DNA of 28,961 nucleotides. Origin: an uncultured Peptococcaceae bacterium (GTDB lineage: Bacteria; Bacillota; Peptococcia; Peptococcales; Peptococcaceae). The translations under genes were made by a program, and so were the position numbers. The notes below the pieces were generated by a model. It was given only the letters and a program-made list of their open reading frames with translations, ran no database searches and was not told where the DNA came from. Location of the stretch: assembly GCA_937976375.1 (NCBI GenBank), contig CALJRU010000023.1, positions 1 through 28,961 on the forward strand, read 5' to 3'. This document shows positions 22,631 through 28,961 of this stretch, one piece after another (the stretch's first letter is position 1; each line of letters begins with the position of its first letter).

Positions 22631-23722
22631 TTAAACATTGAATAAGAATTCGATAATGTCACCATCTTTGACGACGTATTCTTTGCCTTCAAGACGAATT
22701 TTACCAGCTTCGCGCGCTTGCGCATAGTTGCCGCAGGTGACAAAATCGTCATAGCTGACCACTTCAGCACGAATGAAGCCGCGTTCAAAGTCCGAGTGGA
22801 TTTTGCCGGCAGCTTGAGGCGCCTTGGTGCCGTTTTTGATGGTCCAAGCGCGGGTTTCTTTTTCGCCAGTGGTGAGGAAACTGATGAGCCCAAGAAGTTT
22901 GTAGGAAGCAGCGACCAAACGGTCCAGACCACTTTCATTCAAACCGAGAGATTCAAGAAATTCTGCGGCTTCGTCAGCGTCCAGCTGCGCAATTTCGTTT
23001 TCAATTTCTGCGCAGATGACAAAAACTTCGGAGCCTTCTTTGGCAGCAAAGTCACGCACAGCGTCGACCATTTCGTTGCCGGTTGCTGCATCATCTTCAT
23101 TAACATTGGCAGCGTAAAGAATAGGTTTTGCGGTCAAGAGATTGAGTTGGTTGAAGTAAAATTCTTCTTCTTCGTTTTTGCATTCAAAGGTGCGCGCACT
23201 GTTACCAGCTTCCAAATGTGGATAAAGACGGTTCAACATGCCATCTTCACAGAGCAATTTCTTATCATTGGTTTTTGCACCTTTTGCTGTTTTTTGCATG
23301 CGGCGCTCAACGATTTCCATATCTGCGAAGATCAATTCCAAATTGATGGTTTCAATGTCGCGGATTGGATCAATGCTGCCGTCAACATGGATGACATTGG
23401 TGTCTTCAAAGCAACGTACCACATGCACAATGGCGTCGCATTCACGGATGTTGGACAGGAATTGGTTGCCAAGACCTTCCCCGTGGGAAGCACCTTTAAC
23501 CAAGCCAGCAATATCTACAAAGTCGATGCTCGCTGGAATGATCTTTTGGCTTTTGGAAATATCTGCCAGCACTTGTAAACGTTTATCTGGCACAGCCACG
23601 ACGCCAATATTAGGATCGATGGTGCAGAATGGATAGTTTGCAGATTCTGCGCCTGCTTTTGTAATACTGTTAAACAACGTGCTTTTACCAACATTAGGCA
23701 ATCCGACAATGCCCAGCTTCAT
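22631..23722 (-). CDS. ychF: Redox-regulated ATPase YchF (OBG-family P-loop protein)
   Basis: 363 residues, full length. G1 is GLPNVGKST (7-15), DIAGLVKGASHGEGLGNQFL covers switch II, and the base-recognition position reads ANVNED, the altered G4 that gives YchF/OLA1 proteins preference for ATP. A C-terminal TGS-like domain ends with EYVVKDGDIIEFLFNV. YchF binds ribosomes and takes part in stress responses. It is a conserved housekeeping gene, transcribed alone from its own promoter. GGGAG lies about 12 nt before the ATG, which is somewhat long. Confidence 0.96.
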   Translation of the reverse strand: MKLGIVGLPNVGKSTLFNSITKAGAESANYPFCTIDPNIGVVAVPDKRLQVLADISKSQKIIPASIDFVDIAGLVKGASHGEGLGNQFLSNIRECDAIVHVVRCFEDTNVIHVDGSIDPIRDIETINLELIFADMEIVERRMQKTAKGAKTNDKKLLCEDGMLNRLYPHLEAGNSARTFECKNEEEEFYFNQLNLLTAKPILYAANVNEDDAATGNEMVDAVRDFAAKEGSEVFVICAEIENEIAQLDADEAAEFLESLGLNESGLDRLVAASYKLLGLISFLTTGEKETRAWTIKNGTKAPQAAGKIHSDFERGFIRAEVVSYDDFVTCGNYAQAREAGKIRLEGKEYVVKDGDIIEFLFNV

Positions 23723-23791
23723 AATGTATCACGACTCCCTTGTGTGTCTTTTTATATTTGAAATACAATTTTTATTTTACGCAACGAATGA

Positions 23792-23820
23792 ATTATAGCA
23801 TTAAAATGGGATTTTCTCAA
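23792..23820 (-). promoter_or_regulatory. Predicted ychF promoter
   Basis: TTGAGA (23820-23815), a 17-nt spacer and TATAAT (23797-23792) preceded by TGC. The start point would be near 23785, giving a leader of about 60 nt. Confidence 0.75.
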
Positions 23821-23866
23821 TAGACGGGAAACGTTGAACGGTTCTTTTGATGGTCGAGCGGCAAGA

Positions 23867-23895
23867 TGTAAACCAATTGAATTTGCAAGTTGACA
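23867..23895. promoter_or_regulatory. BirA-box-like site before bioB
   Basis: TGTAAACC (23867-23874), 13 nt, then AGTTGACA (23888-23895). The left half matches the bacterial biotin operator half-site; the right half is degenerate and coincides with the bioB -35. The usual spacing is 14-16 nt, so the match is imperfect. Confidence 0.45.
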
Positions 23896-23918
23896 ATTGC
23901 TGAGCGCTGTGGGATGAT
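23890..23918 (+). promoter_or_regulatory. Predicted bioB promoter
   Basis: TTGACA (23890-23895), 17 nt, GATGAT (23913-23918). The -35 lies within the BirA-box-like dyad, so a bound repressor would block it. Confidence 0.7.
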
Positions 23919-23944
23919 GGTAGAAAAGCAGAGAGGAGTGAGGG

Positions 23945-24919
23945 ATGATGGAAAATCTTGAATCAATGAAACAGGCGGTGCTGCAAGGACATTTGGTGAC
24001 GCGTGAAGAAGCATTGGCTTTGTACCATGCACCGTTGAACGATCTGTGTCAGGCGGCTGATGAGATTCGTCAGCATTTTTGTGGCGATGGTTTTGACATG
24101 TGTACTATTGTGAACGGAAAAAGTGGCCGTTGTTCAGAAAACTGCCGGTTTTGTGCACAATCGTCGTATAACCACACTGGCGCAAAAGAATATCCGCTGC
24201 TTTCGATCGACGAATTGGTGGAAGATGCAAAACGTCAAGCCAGTAAAGGTGTTTTGCGATACTCCATTGTGACATCAGGCCGGCGCTTGAACAATGAGGA
24301 AGTATCAGCCATGTGCGAAGCGGTGCAGCGCATTCGAAAGGAAACAGATCTCGCGGTGTGTGCATCTTTTGGTTTGCTGGACGAAGCGCAGTTTCGCGCT
24401 TTGAAAGCGGCAGGCGTATCGCGTATACATAATAATTTGGAAGCCTCAAGACGGTTTTTCAAAGAAGTGTGTACCACGCATACGCATGATGACAAGATTG
24501 CCGCGATTCATGCGGCGCAAGCCGCTGGTTTGTCGGTATGCAGCGGCGGCATTATGGGCCTTGGCGAAACGGTGGAAGACCGTGTTGATATGGCGTTGTC
24601 GCTGAGAGCGCTGGACATAAAAAGTGTGCCGGTCAATATGTTGAATCCGATTCCGGGCACGCCTTTTGCGGATCGTCCACTTTTGACCATGGACGACATG
24701 CGCCGCATTGTGGCGGTGTATCGGTTTATTTTGCCGGAGGCGTCCATTCGTTTGGCGGGTGGTCGTGGGCTGCTGCCGGATCGAGGGCGCAGTTGCTTTG
24801 CTTCTGGTGCCAATGCCGCCATTTCTGGAGACATGCTGACGACAGCAGGAATTACCGTTGAAACGGATCGGCAATTACTGCAGGAGTTGGGCTATACGCT
24901 GCGTTTGGGGCCTGAGTAA
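23945..24919 (+). CDS. bioB: Biotin synthase BioB
   Basis: 324 residues, normal length. A radical-SAM enzyme that inserts sulfur into dethiobiotin. The [4Fe-4S] motif is CSENCRFC (Cys63, Cys67, Cys70) in GKSGRCSENCRFCAQS. IHNNLEASRRFF, VCSGGIMGLGE and PVNMLNPIPGTP are family blocks, and SIRLAGGRG supplies the arginine that ligates the [2Fe-2S] cluster. GAGAGGAG lies before paired ATG codons; either could start. No other bio genes are in the window. The neighbouring gene has its own promoter. With the BirA-like site, regulation by biotin is plausible. Confidence 0.96.
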   Translation: MMENLESMKQAVLQGHLVTREEALALYHAPLNDLCQAADEIRQHFCGDGFDMCTIVNGKSGRCSENCRFCAQSSYNHTGAKEYPLLSIDELVEDAKRQASKGVLRYSIVTSGRRLNNEEVSAMCEAVQRIRKETDLAVCASFGLLDEAQFRALKAAGVSRIHNNLEASRRFFKEVCTTHTHDDKIAAIHAAQAAGLSVCSGGIMGLGETVEDRVDMALSLRALDIKSVPVNMLNPIPGTPFADRPLLTMDDMRRIVAVYRFILPEASIRLAGGRGLLPDRGRSCFASGANAAISGDMLTTAGITVETDRQLLQELGYTLRLGPE

Positions 24920-24943
24920 GTGCTTCGAGAGGTGCTCGCCTTG

Positions 24944-24972
24944 TTGACCACCTTTTTGAGGCGGCGTACAAT
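24944..24972 (+). promoter_or_regulatory. Predicted promoter of the PNPOx-like gene
   Basis: TTGACC (24944-24949), 17 nt, TACAAT (24967-24972), starting 24 nt after the bioB stop. The transcript start would be near 24979, with GGAAGGAG just after it. Confidence 0.65.
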
Positions 24973-24997
24973 GGTGGCAATGGAAGGAGTGGCGACG

Positions 24998-25543
24998 ATG
25001 GCTAGAGAAACAACGGATACGTTTTATTCTCAAGAGCAGTTTCAAGATGCTGCAAATTATTGGGACAGGAAGGATGCCAGTGCGGTGCAGCTGGATCGGG
25101 ATGTTTTGCAGCCAATGATTGAAGCATATATCCAAGCGAACAACACTTGTGCACTGGCGACTGGAAGCGGAAGCTATGTGCGCTGTACGCCGCTTGAATA
25201 CAGTTATCATGATGGGATGTTTTGGATTTTCTCGGAAGGCGGCAAAAAATTTATTGGGCTGGCAGATCATTCCAATGTTTGTTTAGCAATTTATGACAAG
25301 TACGATGGTTTTGGTAATTTGCATGGGATGCAGGTGATGGGCAAAGCAGAGATGATTGAGCCGTTTTCGGATCGGTACGTTGCTCATGCACAATACAAAA
25401 AGATTTCTGTTGAATCGTTGAAAAAATTATCTTCACCGATGCATTTGATCTGTATTCATCCAGAACGTATTGATTGTCTGTTTTCAGATTTTAAAAAATT
25501 GGGCGGTGCTGCTCGTCAGACGCTGGTATTCAACGAAACGTAA
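24998..25543 (+). CDS. Pyridoxamine 5'-phosphate oxidase-like FMN-binding protein
   Basis: 181 residues with a split-barrel FMN fold. ANNTCALATGSGSYVRCTPLEYSYHDGMFWIFSEGGKKFIGL is the family's flavin-binding core (two halves joined by a turn), followed by NVCLAIYDKYDGFGNLHGMQVMGKAEMI. It is likely a cytoplasmic flavin- or heme-binding oxidoreductase rather than true PdxH, since the substrate-binding tail of PdxH is absent. The open frame extends upstream to 24920, but GGAAGGAG sits 8 nt before the ATG at 24998. Separate promoter and terminator make it a single-gene unit. Confidence 0.85.
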   Translation: MARETTDTFYSQEQFQDAANYWDRKDASAVQLDRDVLQPMIEAYIQANNTCALATGSGSYVRCTPLEYSYHDGMFWIFSEGGKKFIGLADHSNVCLAIYDKYDGFGNLHGMQVMGKAEMIEPFSDRYVAHAQYKKISVESLKKLSSPMHLICIHPERIDCLFSDFKKLGGAARQTLVFNET

Positions 25544-25580
25544 AAAAAGACCTGGAACCATTTTTGTTCCAGGTTTTTTC
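25544..25580. terminator. Bidirectional terminator between the PNPOx-like gene and amrS
   Basis: ACCTGGAAC-cattttt-GTTCCAGGT is a 9-bp stem flanked by A/T runs on both sides, between convergent genes. Confidence 0.92.
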
Positions 25581-25584
25581 AGTA

Positions 25585-26409
25585 TCAGCAGTTGCCTGTA
25601 TAAACGTAATGGAGATTTTCACGAGCAACTTTAGCGAGGTGATACACCGTTTGCACGGGTGTTGGCGGGCGGTTGGTCATGTGGTGTCGCGGAAAGAAGC
25701 GCGACACATGAAGAGGAATTTCAGGATTCACAGAGGCCAGCCAAGCAGATAAGGCACGCATCATGTCCTCGCTATCGTTTTCACCGGGGACGATCAGAGT
25801 GGTTACTTCAACGTGACAAACGTCAGCAGCCATACGGATCGTGCGTTTCACCGTTTCCAAATCACCACCTAATGCACGGTACCAAGATGCGGTGAATCCT
25901 TTCAGATCGATGTTGACGGCATCGATCCAGGGCAGCAATTCTTGCCACAGTTGTTCCTCAATGGTGCCATTGGTGACAAGGACGTTATACATACCAGCTT
26001 TCCGTACCAATGCGGCACAATCGCGCACATATTCATAGCCAATCAATGGTTCATTGTAGGTGTAGGCCAGGCCAATATTGCCTTGTGGCTGTAGTTGAAG
26101 TGCTTTCTGCACCAGTATTTCCGGTGCTACGAATGTTGTTGGAATGTCGGCACCAGCGGCCGCAATAGAGGCGTTCTGGCAGAAGGGACAATGGAGATTG
26201 CAGCCAAAGCTGCCTACCGACAGCACCAAGCTGCCAGGATGGAATCGACGCAATGGTTTTTTTTCGATTGGATCGAGTGCTAATGCGGTCAACTGTCCAT
26301 AGTTGAGCGAGATGATTTGACCATTGCGATTTTCGCGGGCACGGCATTGACCAATTTGACCTTCTGCAAGCTGGCAGTGATGGAAGCAAAGTGTGCAGCG
26401 GAGGCTCAT
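25585..26409 (-). CDS. amrS: AmmeMemoRadiSam system radical-SAM enzyme
   Basis: 274 residues. The N-terminal cysteine segment CTLCFHHC (with a further Cys at 22) is followed by LNYGQLTALALDPIEKKPLRRFHPG, the hallmark linker of this family. The cluster motif is CNLHCPFC (Cys70, Cys74, Cys77) in GSFGCNLHCPFCQN. AYTYNEPLIGYEYV and GVNDSEDMM-like VPGENDSEDMM complete the barrel. It ends HYVYTGNC, where most relatives (about 330 residues) run on with a cysteine-containing tail, which is absent here without a visible frameshift remnant. Its start overlaps the stop of the upstream fusion gene by 4 nt, so the two proteins are made together. The reaction is not established. Confidence 0.92.
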   Translation of the reverse strand: MSLRCTLCFHHCQLAEGQIGQCRARENRNGQIISLNYGQLTALALDPIEKKPLRRFHPGSLVLSVGSFGCNLHCPFCQNASIAAAGADIPTTFVAPEILVQKALQLQPQGNIGLAYTYNEPLIGYEYVRDCAALVRKAGMYNVLVTNGTIEEQLWQELLPWIDAVNIDLKGFTASWYRALGGDLETVKRTIRMAADVCHVEVTTLIVPGENDSEDMMRALSAWLASVNPEIPLHVSRFFPRHHMTNRPPTPVQTVYHLAKVARENLHYVYTGNC

Positions 26410-27794
26410 TGATGCCGCACCACCTTAAAGCGTGCCAACGAGTAAGGTTCAGACGCATCGATGCCGCCTTTTTGACGGGCAATATCAATTTGCTGCTCTG
26501 CGGTGTCAATACCGTCCAGATCGGGAAGCAGCAGCCCGCGTCTGCTGCCGCAAGAAACAATGACACCGTATTGCTTTGGATCTAATGCAGCGGAAGAAGA
26601 CACAGGTTCAGTATCACCGAGCACATCAACGCTGTATTCCAGGGCAGATAATTCATCAGGACGCACAGGAGAGAAACGAGGGTCACGGGTGCCGGCAGAA
26701 ATTGCATTGTTGACGATTTCCCAGGCGACGTTCTCTGTTGTTGGTGCAATGGTGCCAATGCAGCCGCGCAGACGTCCGCCGCAATGCAGCGAAACAAAGG
26801 CGCCGGCGGTATGCTTTGTGAGGGCATCAGGAAGATCGGCTGGCAAGTGGTCTAAGCGATATCCGTTACGGATATAGGTTTCCAGGGAAAGGCGTGCCAA
26901 CTGTACCCAAGGATCCTCTTTGGCGCGTCGTTCGGCAAGACGCTGGTGCTCGGCAGCTTCGTACAAGGGTGCAAAATGACGGCTGTCATCGCGACCGGTG
27001 ACAGGGAAAACAGCTACCGCATAACCGACACCAAATGTGCCTTCATGGCTCAAAAGTTTTGGCGCAATGGCATATCCATCTAAGGCGCCGGCCATCATTT
27101 GAAATGATCGTAAGCCGCACTCTGCAGCACGTTCGCATAGCGTGGGATCCATGGTTAAAAATTGCAGGAAGTCGCCGGAAGCCATGGCTTCTGTAGCCGC
27201 TTGATCGAACACGGGGCCTTCCGGTGCAAAGCCATAAGGGCCGTCTGCTTTGAGCTTGTGAGAAAGGTCGCCGCTGGCGACAAAAAGCACACGTCGCCCC
27301 AGGGCTTCCGCAGCCTCTGCAACGCATTGTCCTAGTTGATAGTGTGCAAGCGGCGAGAAGCCTGACAGCCCCATTCGAACAATGGGGCAAGTAAGACCTG
27401 CTTTGCGTAAGAAGTATAAAGGAATCAGTACGCCATGATCCAGGGTGGCATCGCGTTCACCTAACGTGCCAGCACGAAGTCCTGCTTTTTCTGCGCGATG
27501 GATGATTTCTTCCCGCAAAGCTGTATCATATTGCACGTGTATGTGCACCTCCGGCGCATCAAAGGCAGACATGTCGCCGACGGCATTTTCGCCAGGTGAG
27601 ATATGAAAGTAATCGCCATAGAGAATAGTGTGAGGTGAGGCAATAACGAGCACGTCCGGCTTCCATTGTGCTGCTTGCCTTGCAGCAGTGCGCATGGCTT
27701 CGGCAGTGGCAGAGATGTCTTGTTCGCGTCCATGACCAACTTCCGGCAGCAGTACCGGTGGATGTGGGGTTAAAATAGCACCGAGCATTGACAT
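26406..27794 (-). CDS. LigB-like / AMMECR1 fusion protein (AmmeMemoRadiSam system)
   Basis: 462 residues in two domains. Residues 1-270 are class III extradiol-dioxygenase (LigB/Memo-like): His11 in TPHPPVL, His55 in ASPHTILYG and Glu251 in SHEGTFGVG are placed like the LigB metal ligands, and SGDLSH (174-179) is a family block. Residues 290-462 are AMMECR1, with the invariant LRGCIG at 342-347. Elsewhere these activities are separate proteins (AmrB and AmrA) beside AmrS; here one gene, coupled to amrS by a 4-nt overlap, covers both. AAAGGAG lies 9 nt before the ATG. Function unknown. The name follows the NCBI family naming for the system. Confidence 0.9.
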   Translation of the reverse strand: MSMLGAILTPHPPVLLPEVGHGREQDISATAEAMRTAARQAAQWKPDVLVIASPHTILYGDYFHISPGENAVGDMSAFDAPEVHIHVQYDTALREEIIHRAEKAGLRAGTLGERDATLDHGVLIPLYFLRKAGLTCPIVRMGLSGFSPLAHYQLGQCVAEAAEALGRRVLFVASGDLSHKLKADGPYGFAPEGPVFDQAATEAMASGDFLQFLTMDPTLCERAAECGLRSFQMMAGALDGYAIAPKLLSHEGTFGVGYAVAVFPVTGRDDSRHFAPLYEAAEHQRLAERRAKEDPWVQLARLSLETYIRNGYRLDHLPADLPDALTKHTAGAFVSLHCGGRLRGCIGTIAPTTENVAWEIVNNAISAGTRDPRFSPVRPDELSALEYSVDVLGDTEPVSSSAALDPKQYGVIVSCGSRRGLLLPDLDGIDTAEQQIDIARQKGGIDASEPYSLARFKVVRHQ

Positions 27795-27839
27795 TGAAAA
27801 ACGCTCCTTTCTTTTGATGATGGTGATTGATTTGCTTTA

Positions 27840-27848
27840 AGTATAGCA
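27840..27848 (-). promoter_or_regulatory. Predicted extended -10 of the amr operon
   Basis: TGCTATACT on the minus strand with no clear -35. The start point would be near 27833. Confidence 0.5.
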
Positions 27849-27903
27849 TATGTTGGTGTTTTTAGCCGTTTAACCAGGCCCTTTTTATAAAAAATCCCCC
27901 AGC

Positions 27904-27929
27904 ATTTACAGAAAAATGATTCAGTAAAT
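27904..27929 (-). other. Weak hairpin after the second LysR gene
   Basis: ATTTAC pairs with GTAAAT, and GAA with TTC inside. On the minus strand a TTTTTT follows, but 10 nt after the stem, so termination here is uncertain. Confidence 0.3.
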
Positions 27930-27951
27930 ATTGGAGGAAAGCATTCAATTA

Positions 27952-28896
27952 TTAGAGCGGCAGCAAAACATCTGTCATGGCGTGTTTGGGGTCATCGCTA
28001 AGGGCGCAGAATTGTTCTGTGCTGTTTTGCACGAAATCCAGCAGTTTTTCAGCGGCATGCGAGAGGGTGCGGCGAGGGTCCCAAACAATATGGACATTGT
28101 AATGGGCGCAGTTGTTGGTTAGAGAGACAATACGGGAAAATTTTTCGCATTGCGCCCGATATTCAGGCCGGGCAAGACGGGAAATAAAGGCAACAATGTT
28201 GCCGTAGCCGAGCGGTTGAAGGCGTGAGAGCAGATCTTGTCCGCCTTCGAAGATGATGTTAGGGGTAAATCCCGCTTCCTGACTTAGCATGTCGATTGGA
28301 CGCAGAATATCTTCTGTTTTTGGCGAGCAAATGAACGGTTCTTCTCGGAAAAGTGCAAAATCCTGTGGTGCATCACTGGCAATTTTGCTGCTCAGCGGCG
28401 TTAAAACAACATATTCATCGGTGCCCATGACATGGCAGGCACATTCTTGAGGCAGGGTGCGACTGTCTGTAATGGCGAAATCAATGTCTCCGTCGAGCAG
28501 CTGCGCTTCCAGAGTTGCGCAGGAACCAATCGCGTGGCGAATGAGAATGTCTGGATGGGCCTCAATGAAAGCTGGCAGCCAGTCTTTGACGTAGACGGAA
28601 TCCACGGAGCCAATGGTAACGGTGTTGGTGTTTTGAGCCTGAAGCTCAGCCAACTCTGTATGGATGTTGTCGAGTTCACGGAAGATGTTTTTGGCGTGTT
28701 TCAATACGATTTTGCCATTGTCGTTTAAAACAATATTGCGGCCTTGACGATCAAACAATTTTAGATCGAGCTCATTTTCAATGCGAGAGAGCGTATTGCT
28801 TAAAGAAGGCTGAGACACACGAAGAAGATTGGCTGCTTTGGTAATATGTTGGCATTCGGCAATAGCGATAAAATACTGCAGCTGTAGTAAATCCAT
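27952..28896 (-). CDS. LysR-family transcriptional regulator
   Basis: 314 residues. HTH residues 1-60: MDLLQLQYFIAIAECQHITK, then VSQPSLSNTLSRIENELDLKLFDRQGR. The effector domain starts near TVTIGSVDSVYVKDWLPAFIEAHPDI. TAGGAGG lies 6 nt before the ATG. It points the same way as the amr genes, with 157 nt and a separate amr promoter between them, so control of amr is possible but not evident. Its usual divergent target would be outside the window to the right. Confidence 0.92.
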   Translation of the reverse strand: MDLLQLQYFIAIAECQHITKAANLLRVSQPSLSNTLSRIENELDLKLFDRQGRNIVLNDNGKIVLKHAKNIFRELDNIHTELAELQAQNTNTVTIGSVDSVYVKDWLPAFIEAHPDILIRHAIGSCATLEAQLLDGDIDFAITDSRTLPQECACHVMGTDEYVVLTPLSSKIASDAPQDFALFREEPFICSPKTEDILRPIDMLSQEAGFTPNIIFEGGQDLLSRLQPLGYGNIVAFISRLARPEYRAQCEKFSRIVSLTNNCAHYNVHIVWDPRRTLSHAAEKLLDFVQNSTEQFCALSDDPKHAMTDVLLPL

Positions 28897-28961
28897 CAGG
28901 ATCCTCCTATTACAATAAATTTGGACAGGAAAGCCAGATCTTCCATCCAGCTTTCCTTCCA
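28897..28961. other. Window edge upstream of the LysR gene
   Basis: No gene. GGAAAGC and GCTTTCC (about 28927-28957) form a 7-bp dyad separated by 15-16 nt and may be a terminator or operator cut by the window end. Confidence 0.3.

Noticed and set aside
22718..23578. 286-codon open frame antisense to ychF
   Set aside because: Shadow of a highly conserved gene; no start signal and no recognisable protein.
24920..24997. N-terminal extension of the PNPOx-like protein
   Set aside because: The extension covers the predicted promoter; the start at 24998 has a well-spaced ribosome site and matches the family.
25585..28896. The second LysR as the dedicated regulator of the amr genes
   Set aside because: It is codirectional rather than divergent, and the amr genes have their own promoter; its likelier target lies outside the window.

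Overview
The window reads as chromosomal DNA of an anaerobic, mid-GC member of the Bacillota, most likely a clostridium-like lineage. The evidence is: a rapZ-yvcK-whiA block, typical of Firmicutes and Actinobacteria; the oxygen-sensitive ThiH route to the thiazole precursor; four radical-SAM enzymes; strong AGGAGG ribosome binding sites; and extended TGn -10 promoters. I cannot name genus or species. There is no rRNA, tRNA, CRISPR array, insertion sequence or phage gene, and no gene-free stretch longer than about 300 bases. The longest gaps are 3674-3905, 13124-13327 and 23723-23944.

Layout, left to right. A leftward thiazole operon (thiS-thiF-thiG-thiH-tenI-like, 3673 to 82) faces a rightward cysteine synthase gene (cysK) across a shared promoter region. 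Next is a rightward four-gene unit: a small XRE repressor, a four-helix membrane protein, an ABC ATPase and a large ABC permease. It starts at a strong promoter bracketed by two palindromic operators. The leftward carAB operon follows, fed by a promoter close to the terminator of an upstream leftward radical-SAM gene whose cysteine motif is non-standard (CX4CX2C).

A rightward block then carries an unknown 115-residue protein, rapZ, a membrane-anchored yvcK, whiA, a lipoprotein FAD-dependent oxidoreductase ending in an SLH-like region, and a DUF368/PopT-type undecaprenyl-phosphate transporter. The block mixes control of envelope precursors and cell division with envelope proteins. A leftward LysR gene diverges from a small helical protein and an alpha/beta hydrolase with a cysteine nucleophile; an FMN reductase lies further on. 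The GTPase ychF (leftward) diverges from bioB, which has a BirA-box-like site and is followed by an FMN/PNPOx-family protein.

The right end holds the most intriguing locus: a two-gene AmmeMemoRadiSam system. A LigB-like/AMMECR1 fusion is translationally coupled to the radical-SAM enzyme AmrS, which here lacks the usual C-terminal tail. A second LysR gene closes the window.

The best leads are the AmmeMemoRadiSam fusion locus, the CX4CX2C radical-SAM protein, the terminator-like leader of the thi operon in place of a TPP riboswitch, and the LysR/small-protein/Cys-hydrolase cassette. None can be called a new system from sequence alone.
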